NCBI GenBank assembly: GCA_041395525.1
Contig: JAWLAH010000001.1
Location: 351,576-415,575 of the forward strand
Direction: 5' to 3'
Length of the DNA stretch: 64,000 bases
Source of the DNA: CADEED01 sp020442965
GTDB taxonomy: Bacteria; Pseudomonadota; Gammaproteobacteria; Steroidobacterales; Steroidobacteraceae
In this document: positions 26,989 to 36,276 of the stretch, piece after piece
Numbering within the stretch: the stretch's first letter is position 1
Layout: each line of letters begins with the position of its first letter
The notes under the pieces: generated by a model
What the model was told of the DNA's origin: nothing
Databases searched by the model: none
The model's input: the letters and a program-made list of their open reading frames with translations, nothing else
Translations under genes and position numbers: made by a program

Positions 26989-28803
26989 ATGCGGAGTGTC
27001 GCGAATCGAGCCAGATCGTGGCCAGTCGTCGTGCTGCTGTTGCTCGTGCCGCTCTGGTGCGTCGGCCTCTTTGGTCGCAACTCCTATTGGACCCCCGACG
27101 AGCCGCGCGAGGCAGACATCGCCTGGCGCATGAGTCAGCAGCAGAACCGCGCGCTGCCCATGCTCGCCGAGCAGCCGTTTCTCGAGAAGCCGCCACTCAC
27201 TTACTGGATGTCAGGCGCCGCGATTGCGGCATTCGGCGCAGCGCCGGCCATTGCGAGACTACCCAATCTGCTATATGCCTCTCTGGCGGCGCTTGCGGTC
27301 GGCTGCCTCGGCTTCGCGGCGGCCGGTAACCGCGGCGCGATTGTCGCGGCGCTCGCGTTCGGCAGCTCGTTCCTGGTCTATCGCAGTCTCATCTGGTTAG
27401 CGCCAGATGCTGCGCTATTGGCGGGTATCAGCATTGCGTTGCTCGGCGTCTATACCGGCTTCACCAGCCCACCGGGAAGACGCAAGCTGACAGGGTACCT
27501 GCTCATGCACGCGGGCGCGGCAATCGGTTTCATGGCCAAGAGCGCTCCGGGTTGGCTCGTGCCGGCGATCGCGCTGATCGCGCTCGCACTATGGGAACGC
27601 CGTGGCAGCGAACTGTTGCGCTGGGAGTTGTATGCCGGATTTGCGCTGCAGGCGCTGCTGATCGGACCGTGGCTGCTGGCCGTGGCAGCCGATCCGCACG
27701 GCACGGAAGCATTGCGAGTGCTGTTCTGGAACAACCTGGTGGGTCGCTTCGTGCACGTCGACGCGCCGCTAGCCTTGCAATACGCCGATGGCCATCCCAA
27801 CTACCTTGGCAAGTACTGGCTCGAGCTGCCAATTTATCTCCTGCCCTGGTCGCTACTGCTGTTAGTCGCGGCGCGCCGCGCCTGGCGCGCGGTGCGGGAG
27901 CCTTCCGAATCTCGAGCCGCGTGGCGCTTCGCCGTTGTCGCCTGCGTACCCTGGCTGCTGTTGCTCTCGCTGTCGACGACCGCGCGTGATATTTACGCGG
28001 GCCCGGCAGTCGTTGGCGCTGCGCTGCTGATAGCGCTGTGGGCGACCGAGCGTGACGCGCTGCCGGCCGCTGATCGCTGGGCGGTCCGTGGTACCGTTGT
28101 ACTGGTCGTCGCGATTGCTTCAGTCATCGTGCTGGGACTCATTGCTTTTGCCGCGGCGGCTGCGATGCACAAGCAGCCCGCGACCTCGCGGGCGCTCGCC
28201 GCGGTCACGCTCGTCCTGCTCCTCGGCGTCATTGTTAGCGTGGGGCGCGGTGGCACGAATGCTCATCAGTCGATTCATGGCCTGGACCGCGCGTTCGTCG
28301 CCTATTTCGCAACGATTGTGATCGGCGCCGCCGAGCTGATGCACGCACTGACCCCTTGGTACGATCTGCCAAGGATCGCGTCCGCGATTCATCAGGACGT
28401 GACCGGTTCGCCGTGCGCTCTGCTGCAGCCGGACGAGACGACCATCGCGATGTTGGACTACCAGCTCGACACGCGCTGCACGCTGCTACGCGGTCGAGAA
28501 CAGGAATCCACGGCCCTTGCGACCAACTGGCTCGAACAGCACGGTGCACGTGCCCGCCTGGTAGTAAAGCTGCCCGGCCGCGCGCCTGGGGAAGTCAGTG
28601 CGCTGCTGGGGACTTTGGGGATGCGGCAAAAGGCACCGAGCGATGGTCTGGCGGGCGACCTGGTCCGCGATCGTATCGCGCGCATCGAGCGTCGTTACGA
28701 AACGCCGCACGGTCGTCGCTATGTGGTGCTCGCGCTGCCCACCGACGCGCCTGATCGAGCGCTCGCCGCGGACGTCAAAAGCGACGCTTCGTTTCCACGA
28801 TGA
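26989..28803 (+). CDS. GT39-family membrane glycosyltransferase (ArnT/PMT-like)
   Basis: 604 residues with about 11-12 hydrophobic helices. The first periplasmic loop contains WTPDEPREADIAWRM, the D-E-x-R signature of GT-C transferases such as ArnT, and FLEKPPLTYWMSG follows, as in ArnT. The C-terminal third is a soluble periplasmic domain. These enzymes move a sugar from a polyprenyl-phosphate donor to lipid A or protein. It is distinct from the ArnT encoded at 37325-38983, so the window has two. It overlaps the convergent Omp85-type gene by 29 bp. Acceptor and sugar are unknown. Confidence 0.82.
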   Translation: MRSVANRARSWPVVVLLLLVPLWCVGLFGRNSYWTPDEPREADIAWRMSQQQNRALPMLAEQPFLEKPPLTYWMSGAAIAAFGAAPAIARLPNLLYASLAALAVGCLGFAAAGNRGAIVAALAFGSSFLVYRSLIWLAPDAALLAGISIALLGVYTGFTSPPGRRKLTGYLLMHAGAAIGFMAKSAPGWLVPAIALIALALWERRGSELLRWELYAGFALQALLIGPWLLAVAADPHGTEALRVLFWNNLVGRFVHVDAPLALQYADGHPNYLGKYWLELPIYLLPWSLLLLVAARRAWRAVREPSESRAAWRFAVVACVPWLLLLSLSTTARDIYAGPAVVGAALLIALWATERDALPAADRWAVRGTVVLVVAIASVIVLGLIAFAAAAAMHKQPATSRALAAVTLVLLLGVIVSVGRGGTNAHQSIHGLDRAFVAYFATIVIGAAELMHALTPWYDLPRIASAIHQDVTGSPCALLQPDETTIAMLDYQLDTRCTLLRGREQESTALATNWLEQHGARARLVVKLPGRAPGEVSALLGTLGMRQKAPSDGLAGDLVRDRIARIERRYETPHGRRYVVLALPTDAPDRALAADVKSDASFPR

Positions 28804-30475
28804 ACTGGACGCCTTGAATCGAGCGATCGCCATCGAGCGGAAAAGCGACGTCGAAGTGCAGCACATTGCCGAGTGCCGAGCGCCCGTTGCCAAATCGCAG
28901 CCCGAAGCCAACGTCTTTGAGTAAACCCTGCGAAGGCGTGCCAAGCGGGTCGCGTCCCCACGTCTGACCCATGTCGTAAAACACGGCACCACCGACATTG
29001 AACAGCTGGAACGGATACCAGTTAGTGAACAGCCGCTGCTCGGCGGTGAACAGCCAACGTCCCTCCCCGGCCTGGTACCGCAACGGGTAACCTCGCAGGC
29101 CCGTGTCACCACCTAACAAGACCTGTTGGTCGAGATCCAGGTTACTGCCCGCCAGGGCCGACAAGCCCAGGAACAGCAGCCGGCGCGGCGTCTGTTTGAA
29201 GTAATAGCGCACTTCAGTCGCTAGCAGGCCATTGGCGACCGAGCCGCCCTCGAGTCGCCCGCTCGTGGAGCCATCGAGCAGCAACGTTTGCCGCGATGTC
29301 AGGTCGACGCCTCTTGAAATTCCGCCCGCAAGAATGGCGGCATTCCGATCCGAACCCAACGACGAACTGGCATACCCCAACGACGCCCGCGCGCGCCACC
29401 CGAGCGCATAGTCTTCCGTTTTCTCGATTTGATCGCGATTGCGAGTCGTCTCGAAATCGTCTTCCAACCACTCGACACTGACCCAGGGGTACACGAGCTT
29501 GCGATTGCCCGGCAACAATCGTGGCGGATCCGCGGCGGGGGCAGCATTGAACTCGCTGCGAGCGTAGGCGAGCCCCAATTTGTAACGACGCACCCAACCG
29601 GCGCGCAGTCCGGTCGAGTGCCCCCAGAAGACACTGGCGGTCTTGTGGTTGGCCTCGAACTCGTCGATGACATCGCCGAGATCGTAGCGTGAGTCGACGC
29701 GCAGGTCTTCGCTCGCGGCGATGCCGGCAGTCCAGCGCGTGTCGAGCGCAAAGAATGGTCGTTCCAGCGCGAGCGAGCTGACCCGTCCATCGCTGTTGTC
29801 AGAGTACTGAACCGCCAGATCCCACCACGAGCTACCTAACTGCCGATCGCGATAGAAGATGTACTTGCTGTCACGATCCACCTCGGACTTGAAGCCCAGG
29901 CCCAGCTGCGTTCCCAGCCCGAGAAAATTCAGCTCTTCCAGTTCGAAACCCGACGTGTTCTTGCCACCTTTGCGTCCGAAGGAAAGACCCGGATTGAACG
30001 TCCAAACGTCCTGCGTGATCACCTCGATATCAACGATGCCGTCGTGATACGAGATTGGTCGGATATGCGCGTCGCGCAGGTAACGCGTGTCGCGCAGAAT
30101 GCGAGCCGATTCTTCGAGCAGCCGGCCGTCGTAACGCGCGCCAGTCTTGAAAAGCAGCAGGTCTGCGATCGTCGACTCGCGGGTCATGATGTGCAAGCGA
30201 TTGGCGAGTCGAAACAGCGACGTGTTTTCGTCGCTGCCACCCGGATCGAATACATTGAACAGCGTGAATCGCACGTCGCCGACAACCGCCCCTGCCGCCT
30301 CCAGCTCGGCGTCACTCGGCATGCCGGCGGGGCGCGGGTAGGTGACGCGCTCGGCGCGCGCGTCGATCTTGGGCAGCACTTTTGCCACGACCGACTGGCT
30401 ACACCAAACGAGCGCCGCCGCTATGACGACCGCGCTGTATGCAAGCGCTCTCGAAATCGATTCGTGTTCGTTCAT
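28775..30475 (-). CDS. Omp85/BamA-TamA-type outer membrane protein
   Basis: 567 residues. A signal-like start (MNEHESISRALAYSAVVIAAAL) is followed by a short POTRA-like region with ESARILRDTRYLRDAHIRP and VIDIEVITQDVWTFNPG-type pattern, then a 16-strand-type barrel. LLGGDTGLRGYPLRYQAGEGR is the conserved VRGY/F-type motif of Omp85 barrels, and the chain ends in Phe (ETKRRF), as expected for BAM substrates. It is much shorter than BamA and has at most one or two POTRA domains, so an export or surface-assembly role, not general BAM function, is likely. ATG 30475 lies 29 bp after the TonB receptor stop, placing it in that operon. An in-frame start further upstream (30622) lies inside the receptor gene. 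Confidence 0.85.
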   Translation of the reverse strand: MNEHESISRALAYSAVVIAAALVWCSQSVVAKVLPKIDARAERVTYPRPAGMPSDAELEAAGAVVGDVRFTLFNVFDPGGSDENTSLFRLANRLHIMTRESTIADLLLFKTGARYDGRLLEESARILRDTRYLRDAHIRPISYHDGIVDIEVITQDVWTFNPGLSFGRKGGKNTSGFELEELNFLGLGTQLGLGFKSEVDRDSKYIFYRDRQLGSSWWDLAVQYSDNSDGRVSSLALERPFFALDTRWTAGIAASEDLRVDSRYDLGDVIDEFEANHKTASVFWGHSTGLRAGWVRRYKLGLAYARSEFNAAPAADPPRLLPGNRKLVYPWVSVEWLEDDFETTRNRDQIEKTEDYALGWRARASLGYASSSLGSDRNAAILAGGISRGVDLTSRQTLLLDGSTSGRLEGGSVANGLLATEVRYYFKQTPRRLLFLGLSALAGSNLDLDQQVLLGGDTGLRGYPLRYQAGEGRWLFTAEQRLFTNWYPFQLFNVGGAVFYDMGQTWGRDPLGTPSQGLLKDVGFGLRFGNGRSALGNVLHFDVAFPLDGDRSIQGVQFIVETKRRF

Positions 30476-30504
30476 TTTCGGTTGGACGTCGCGTCGCGCC
30501 CGCA

Positions 30505-32838
30505 TCAATCGCTGCGCCAGCGGAATGTTGCACCCAGGTTGATCACCAACGGTAGCGAATGGCTCGTTTCGATCAGTGGCAATTGCCCCACTTCGTCGGG
30601 CGGATCGAGGTCGATGCAGCACTCATTCTCACGGTTGGCGAGGTTGGTGAGCTCGATGAAGGTCTGCAGTTCGCCACTCGCTAACGACCGTCGCCAGCTG
30701 GCGCGCAGGTCCAGTGTTTGAAAATCCCTCCAGCGTTCGGAATTGCGCGCGCCGACAACATAGGCCGGAGCGCTGGCAGGTACCGTGTTGCTCTCGACGA
30801 TCGGCGTACGCGGCCAGCCGCGATGCCAACCGCCCAGCAACGACACGTTGACCCGCGAGCCGCTCCACGCCAGCCCGGCGACGATCGCCAATGGCTGATC
30901 CCAGCTACGGACAATTTCCTGATCCACGAATTCATCCTTGACAGTCGCTGCCGCAATACTCGTCCACACCGTCACCGAATCGGTGAGCGGAACGTGCAAG
31001 TTGAGTTCCACGCCGCTCGCCTCCGAGGCACCCGGGGAAATGCGCACGCGGTCGGGCGCGAGATCGGGCGACAGCCCGAGCGGATTGAGGAGATTGTCGT
31101 AGTAACTACTCGCCCTGGTCCATCGCTTGGTATAGAACTCGAGCGACCCGTTTGCGGCGTCGGGCACGCCGTACGCGAGCCCTAGAACTGAATGTACCGC
31201 CACTTGCGGCAGATCGGCACTGCGCTGCGCCTCTTCGGCCCGCCATTCGTCGACGCGCTGTGCTTGGGTGAATTCGCCCAACGAAGCATATGCGTGCCAG
31301 GCGTGGCTCAAGTCAAAACGCAGATTCAGGCGCGGGCTGACATGGCTGAATGATTCACCTGGGGCATAGTCGTCGGCGTCGAACCGCAAACCCGCCTCCG
31401 CTTCGATACGCGACCAACGGTGGCCGATGGAGGCGTACGCCGCGTAGCTCGTCGATTCGGCGCGCGCGCCGGCCGCGAAATTCTCGATCGCTCGACGCTC
31501 GAAGCTGCGGGTGGCGGCTGCTGCGAACTGATTGCGACGCTGGTAGTCATAGTTTGCCCGCGCAGTCGCGATCGTCGCACCGTAGTCCACGGCAGTCCGC
31601 TCGCTCACCTGCCAGTGCCAGTCGGAGTCGAGTTGGCGGCGTTCGATCGCGCGACGCTCGGCGAGCGTGCCGGTCGCAACCCAGGGACGCTCCAGCATAC
31701 CGCTACGCGATCGATCAGCGGTCGTTGACGCGAGCACGGTCCGGCTGCGCCAGCGTTCGTTCCACCGATGTTCGTAACCCAACCAAAGGTATTCATCCCG
31801 ATAACTGGCGCTCGCCTGCTCCTGTTCCGCCTTCAGCTGGATCCGGTCGTCCAGCAACAGCCAGCCGATCGTCCAGGCGCTACGATCATTCGGCGACCAG
31901 CGCAGCCGTCCGAGTGTGTCGACGAACTCGGGCCGACCGACATCTGCACCCAGTGGCTCGAGCACGAGATCAACCGTGCTGCGACGAGCGGTCGCCAACC
32001 ACTCGAGTGGCCAGCGCTCACTACGACCAACCGATGCGACACCCGCGGTCAGCAGACTGAGTGACACCGAATTCTCATAGCCGAGGCTGCGCGACCGGGG
32101 CGTGATGTCGATAACGCCGCCCGACCGCGTACCGTAGCGGACCGGGAAACCGCTGCTATAGACTTCCAGGCGATCGACGGCGGCCGGGTCGATCGCGCTG
32201 ATCAGACTCTGAAAGTTCTTGAGATGAAATGGATCGAGCAGCGTCACACCGTCGAAGCGGATCAACGCATCCTCACTCAATGATCCGCGAATATAGGGTC
32301 GGGCCGAGACGCTGGTGGCGAGGCCAGGTACGGCGCGCAAGGCCCGTAGAGCATCGTCCTGACTACCCGGTACCATTTCCAGATCGGTCGGCGCCAGCAA
32401 GCGAGGTTCGCCGACCGTGCGGCCCTCGATCGCGTAGCGACTGGCGTAAACGGACACGGACGTCAGCGGTGCATCCTCGACCAGCCTGGGGTCGCCACTC
32501 GCAGGCGGCTCGGCGGCGGTAGGAACCGGACCGTTGCCGCGCGTCACGACGTAGCGGTCCGGACTGATCTCGCGCAGTGCCAGTCCATGTGCCGCAAGCG
32601 CCTCACGCGCCTGCTGCAGCGGCGTCGCATCCCCATGCGGCGGCGGTGCCGCCAAGTCAGCGCGCACCAGATCGGAGCTGTAGAGTACGTCCGCACCGGT
32701 AGCACGCAGCGCCTGCAAGACATCGTCGACCGTGCGCGAGGCGCGCTCGGACGGCGCGCGCTGGGGGACCGCTGACAGCGTGACGGCCAGGCCCAGAAAG
32801 AGAACGCCGAGATTAGTCCGAAACGGGCGGCAATGCAC
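30505..32838 (-). CDS. TonB-dependent receptor with STN signalling domain
   Basis: 777 residues. A signal peptide (about 1-25) is followed by an STN domain (about 35-100: TVDDVLQALRATGADVLYSS), a TonB plug (about 125-245: DALRALRAVPGLATSV, then YIRG and DGVTLLDPFHLKNF) and a beta-barrel ending in FRWRSD. STN domains let FecA-type receptors pass a ligand signal to a FecR anti-sigma factor in the periplasm. The neighbouring FecR and ECF sigma genes fit this exactly. The start overlaps the FecR stop by 26 bp. The ligand is unknown; nothing in the locus marks it as a siderophore receptor. Confidence 0.9.
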   Translation of the reverse strand: MHCRPFRTNLGVLFLGLAVTLSAVPQRAPSERASRTVDDVLQALRATGADVLYSSDLVRADLAAPPPHGDATPLQQAREALAAHGLALREISPDRYVVTRGNGPVPTAAEPPASGDPRLVEDAPLTSVSVYASRYAIEGRTVGEPRLLAPTDLEMVPGSQDDALRALRAVPGLATSVSARPYIRGSLSEDALIRFDGVTLLDPFHLKNFQSLISAIDPAAVDRLEVYSSGFPVRYGTRSGGVIDITPRSRSLGYENSVSLSLLTAGVASVGRSERWPLEWLATARRSTVDLVLEPLGADVGRPEFVDTLGRLRWSPNDRSAWTIGWLLLDDRIQLKAEQEQASASYRDEYLWLGYEHRWNERWRSRTVLASTTADRSRSGMLERPWVATGTLAERRAIERRQLDSDWHWQVSERTAVDYGATIATARANYDYQRRNQFAAAATRSFERRAIENFAAGARAESTSYAAYASIGHRWSRIEAEAGLRFDADDYAPGESFSHVSPRLNLRFDLSHAWHAYASLGEFTQAQRVDEWRAEEAQRSADLPQVAVHSVLGLAYGVPDAANGSLEFYTKRWTRASSYYDNLLNPLGLSPDLAPDRVRISPGASEASGVELNLHVPLTDSVTVWTSIAAATVKDEFVDQEIVRSWDQPLAIVAGLAWSGSRVNVSLLGGWHRGWPRTPIVESNTVPASAPAYVVGARNSERWRDFQTLDLRASWRRSLASGELQTFIELTNLANRENECCIDLDPPDEVGQLPLIETSHSLPLVINLGATFRWRSD

Positions 32839-33844
32839 CCGTAGAGCTTACCCGGATCACGCCATCAGGTAGATCAAAATGCAGCGCGGTAGTCTGCATC
32901 ACAGTCGCGAGCGCCTCGAGGGAGTTCAACCCGTGTATCGAGCCATGCAGAATCGTGGTCGCAACGCGCTTTTCAGTCTCAGCATCCACGACGACGAGCC
33001 GCCGCCCCGACTCACGCGCTACCCACTCGAGAAACTCCGCCAGCGGACGATTCTCTATATCGAAATCCGGTGCCAAGGCCTCGGCCCAGGCCCACTCACG
33101 ACCAGTCGTGGCGATCGACTCACGGGTGACGCTGCCATCACCTTGTACCAACAATGCCGTACCGGCCGCAGCGGTGACCTCATTCGCGTTGTCGTTGCCA
33201 GCTCTGCGCCACGCGACCCGGCCCTCGCGTACGCGCAACTCGGTCTGCTCTCCTTGCACGGCAACTTCGAATTGTGTCCCAAGGTGCGTAAACTGACCCG
33301 CGGGTGTGGTCACGACGAAATCCCCGGTGCTGGTGGAATTCGGAGGCATGTCGACATACAAGACACCGCGCTCCAGACGCAACGCGTTGCTGTCGAAGAT
33401 CTCGACCGCCGTACCGGAAGCGACGCGCAGATTGCCGCCGACCTGCAACTCGATGAGTGCATTGCCAGCCAACTGCAATCGTTGTCCCGCACGCAAAACC
33501 GAGCCCGTCACGAGTGAGCGCGAGCGGCCGAACGACAACACCTCACTGACTGGTACGGCGGCTCGTTCGATCTGTCCGAATCGTTCCCCTGCGACTGTTT
33601 GTCTGTCACTAACGACTACCAGCCAGCCCGCGGCTACCGCGACCATCGCGAGCGCTGCCGCCGCAGCCCAGCTCGTCGCAGTGCGTGAGCGATGCGTCTG
33701 GCGGGTCGCGGCGCGCCACGCCGCTTCGGTAGCGGCACGCACACGCTGCATCGCGGCTGCGGACAACGGCTCCGCGCGCAGCCCGTCCCGCAACGCGCGC
33801 TCGGCGACGTCGTCGATGCTCGCGGGCAGCTCACCTTCGGTCAT
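32813..33844 (-). CDS. FecR-type anti-sigma factor
   Basis: 343 residues. A cytoplasmic N-terminal part of about 65 residues binds sigma in this family, one transmembrane helix follows (SWAAAAALAMVAVAAGWLVVV, about 64-84), and the periplasmic FecR domain spans about 110-225 (LQLAGNALIELQVGGNLRVASG, GTQFEVAVQGEQTELRVREG). The C-terminal section DFDIENRPLAEFLEWVARESG resembles an STN or DUF4974-like module, which would contact the receptor's STN domain. Start and sigma stop overlap as ATGA (33841-33844). It should hold the sigma factor inactive, or activate it, according to receptor state. Confidence 0.9.
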   Translation of the reverse strand: MTEGELPASIDDVAERALRDGLRAEPLSAAAMQRVRAATEAAWRAATRQTHRSRTATSWAAAAALAMVAVAAGWLVVVSDRQTVAGERFGQIERAAVPVSEVLSFGRSRSLVTGSVLRAGQRLQLAGNALIELQVGGNLRVASGTAVEIFDSNALRLERGVLYVDMPPNSTSTGDFVVTTPAGQFTHLGTQFEVAVQGEQTELRVREGRVAWRRAGNDNANEVTAAAGTALLVQGDGSVTRESIATTGREWAWAEALAPDFDIENRPLAEFLEWVARESGRRLVVVDAETEKRVATTILHGSIHGLNSLEALATVMQTTALHFDLPDGVIRVSSTGALPPVSD

Positions 33845-34455
33845 GATGCGTCCTCCGCCGCAGCGGTACCTGCGTCCAGGGCAGCGTCGTCTGCGTCGAC
33901 CCAGCCGTCACGGAACGCACGCCGCGCCCGTGCTAACAACGACTGCGCGGCGCTCTCGGAAAGATGCAGAGACCGCGCGATCTCCGGGATTGTAAGGTCA
34001 TCGCCATAGCGCAATTCGAGCACGCGCGCATAGCGCGGCGGTAGCGAGTTGACGCTGCGTCGGACCGCGCTGCGGGTTGAATCCGTCACACACTCATCGA
34101 GCGGGTCGCGGTATTCGAGCAATTGCACCGGAACGCGCGACTCGGTGTTCTCGAGGACCGCGTCCAGATTGTCGATCTCGGGCTGGCGCGCCGCCTTACG
34201 ACGTACATCAGCGAGCAGGTTACGGCAAATCTGACAGAGCCAAGTGAAGACGGTGGCGTCGCCGCGAAACCGCGCGAGATTGCGCATGGCGTTGATCATC
34301 GTCTGTTGCACGACGTCCTCGATAGCGGCGGCACCGAGCGGACTGCGACGCGCCGCGAACGCCGCGAGACGGGTTGCATAGGACGCGAAAAACTGCTCAA
34401 AAGCCTGCTGGTCGCCCGCCTGCATTTTCGCGATCAAATGCTGCTCGTCGGTCAA
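33841..34455 (-). CDS. ECF-family RNA polymerase sigma factor (FecI-like)
   Basis: About 204 residues. Region 2 is AFEQFFASYATRLAAFAARR to DATVFTWLCQICRNLLADVRRK, with the conserved W-L-x-x-I-x-R-N core, and region 4 is LPPRYARVLELRYGDDLTIPEIARSL followed by a helix-turn-helix. TTG 34455 is chosen because GGGGAA lies six bases upstream; TTG 34497 and GTG 34461 are in-frame alternatives. It is the first gene of the sigma - FecR - receptor - Omp85 operon. A weak ECF-type promoter (GGAAG at 34561-34565 and GTC at 34542-34544, 16 bases apart, minus strand) might allow self-control. Confidence 0.9.
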   Translation of the reverse strand: MTDEQHLIAKMQAGDQQAFEQFFASYATRLAAFAARRSPLGAAAIEDVVQQTMINAMRNLARFRGDATVFTWLCQICRNLLADVRRKAARQPEIDNLDAVLENTESRVPVQLLEYRDPLDECVTDSTRSAVRRSVNSLPPRYARVLELRYGDDLTIPEIARSLHLSESAAQSLLARARRAFRDGWVDADDAALDAGTAAAEDAS

Positions 34456-34610
34456 TTGCACTTCCCCGAAGGTCTGGATTACGGTACGCCAGTCCAACTG
34501 ATTACTTAGACGTCACGCGTATTACAGATCATTCGAGCCGGGACCGCATCATTGGCAGCACTTCCGTTGCTGAACGACTGCCCAGCCACTCCCCGAACGT
34601 CTCACCGAGC

Positions 34611-35561
34611 ATGCGTGCACGCGATTTCGCCCTGGCGGGCTTGCTATTGCTCAGTGGGACGCAAGCTGGGCCGGCACGCGCCGCGACGGAGAACATCGAG
34701 TTCGTCGCAGAACACATCCCGGAAATCGCGATGGACAACCGTTACGCCACGTTGCCGCTCTGGGGTGGTATCGACCCACTGAGGCCCGACGCTCCGCAGG
34801 TCAACTTGACGGGCGGCTACAGCCGCACCGCCGCAGGCGAGCTTCAGTTGGCGGGGCCGATGTTTGCGGTCGGCGTCAGCCACGGTTGGCGGGCGCGCTG
34901 GACCGTATCGGCATTCGGCTTCTTCGATCGGTTACGATTCTCGTCTGCGGCGCCAGATCGCCGCACGCTCGATGTCTCCTTCACAGGTGGTGTGCCGCTT
35001 GCACTACCGGTCGCCGCCGAGTTCACAGACCTCGGCGGTTCAGCGGATCACGCGGGACTCGGAATTGCGATCGGCAGTCAGGCGGAGCGGCGTTTCCTCG
35101 GTCGTTACGAGTGGTTTGCCGGCCTGCTGTGGGAGCGACTCGAGCTGCGTGACTATCGAGTGCGCTACCGTGTGACCGAGGGCGTAGACGCCGACTCCAG
35201 CGGCCTGCTCGACTACAGCACTACCTATTCATTTGCGACGCCTGTCGCGGGTATCGCCTGGCCGTACGATTTCGGCCGCTGGCGCTCGCGGCCCCATCTG
35301 CAGCTGGCGATTCCGCTCCCGCGGCGCGGTTTGGTCGGCCGCATAGCAGGCCCAGGATTCGCGGCCAGTGGTACGACATCGGACGTCAGCTCGAGTCGTC
35401 CGTTTGGCGATCCCTCGGTCACGCTCGGTTGGGATTTGACCTATCGCCCGTGGCGCCTGACGGTCGACGTGGGCAGCCTCGTGTCACAGGCGACCCACGA
35501 ACGCTTCATTCATGAGGGTGCGGGTCAGAACTGGCTGTTATCCTTGCGCTGGGAGTATTGA
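34611..35561 (+). CDS. Predicted outer-membrane beta-barrel protein, function unknown
   Basis: 316 residues with a signal peptide (MRARDFALAGLLLLSG, cleavage near residue 25 after ARA). The mature chain alternates short amphipathic strands with Gly/Tyr/Trp-rich turns and ends LLSLRWEY, an aromatic C-terminus typical of barrels folded by BAM. I do not recognise the family. It is the first gene of the plus-strand operon that continues into the PAP2 phosphatase after 28 bp and the arn genes. It is divergent from the sigma factor gene. A lipid A deacylase or palmitoyl-transferase-like role is imaginable from context, but no catalytic motif is visible. Confidence 0.7.
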   Translation: MRARDFALAGLLLLSGTQAGPARAATENIEFVAEHIPEIAMDNRYATLPLWGGIDPLRPDAPQVNLTGGYSRTAAGELQLAGPMFAVGVSHGWRARWTVSAFGFFDRLRFSSAAPDRRTLDVSFTGGVPLALPVAAEFTDLGGSADHAGLGIAIGSQAERRFLGRYEWFAGLLWERLELRDYRVRYRVTEGVDADSSGLLDYSTTYSFATPVAGIAWPYDFGRWRSRPHLQLAIPLPRRGLVGRIAGPGFAASGTTSDVSSSRPFGDPSVTLGWDLTYRPWRLTVDVGSLVSQATHERFIHEGAGQNWLLSLRWEY

Positions 35562-35589
35562 ATGTCGGCGCCTGCAATGACTTTTGACG

Positions 35590-36276
35590 ATGATCGATGA
35601 GCCGCGATTCTGGCGCACGCACGCCATCGTTCCGCTCGCCTTGGGCATTGCGTTGATCGCACTGTTTGGCTCGACCGACCTCGATCGGCAGCTCGCCACA
35701 GCCTGGGCGTGGAACGCGCCTGCCGGCCACTTCATTGCGAGAGACTCAGTTCTCGCGAATGCGCTGATTCACCGCGGCGGACGCAACGCCATCTGGGGAG
35801 TCGGACTCGTTTGCGTCGTCGGCTGGATCGTCAATCGCCGTCGGCGAAATCGCGGTCTGAGCCACGCGTTTGGCTTCTCGTTCTGTGCGCTCGCGCTCGC
35901 GATCGCTGCGGTCGGTGGCCTCAAGCAGATCACCAATGTCGATTGCCCGTGGGATCTGCAGGGCTTCGGGGGTACCCGGCCCTACGTACACTTGTTAGCT
36001 GACCGCCCAGATGACTTGCCGCGCGCCCAGTGTTACCCCGCTGCTCATGCAGGTTCGGGATTCGCATTGTTCGCACTCTACTTCGGCTTTCGCGACACGC
36101 GTCGGCGGATCGCGCTCGCCGGACTAACGGCTGCTCTCGTCGTAGGTACGGTTTTTGGTCTCGCGCAGCAGGCACGCGGCGCGCATTTCGTGTCGCACGA
36201 TCTCACGAGCGCGCTGCTCACCTGGTTCGTCTGTCTTGGACTCTACGTGAAATTTCCCGGGAAGAAACTCGAATGA
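35590..36276 (+). CDS. PAP2-family membrane phosphatase (LpxE-like)
   Basis: 228 residues, about six hydrophobic helices. The three PAP2 motifs are present in variant form: KQITNVDCPWDLQGFGG, CYPAAHAGSGFALF (replacing PSGH with PAAH) and ARGAHFVSHDL, with the catalytic His. This version is close to lipid A phosphatases of the LpxE type and to lipid-pyrophosphate phosphatases. Given that arn genes follow, removing a lipid A phosphate is an attractive role, but undecaprenyl-pyrophosphate is equally possible. The stop overlaps the start of the ArnA dehydrogenase gene as ATGA. The start is ATG 35590, two codons after a TTG. Confidence 0.82.
   Translation: MIDEPRFWRTHAIVPLALGIALIALFGSTDLDRQLATAWAWNAPAGHFIARDSVLANALIHRGGRNAIWGVGLVCVVGWIVNRRRRNRGLSHAFGFSFCALALAIAAVGGLKQITNVDCPWDLQGFGGTRPYVHLLADRPDDLPRAQCYPAAHAGSGFALFALYFGFRDTRRRIALAGLTAALVVGTVFGLAQQARGAHFVSHDLTSALLTWFVCLGLYVKFPGKKLE

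Noticed and set aside
34456..34610. PmrA-type operator for the arn operon
   Set aside because: No pair of direct CTTAAT-like half-sites was seen in the gap.
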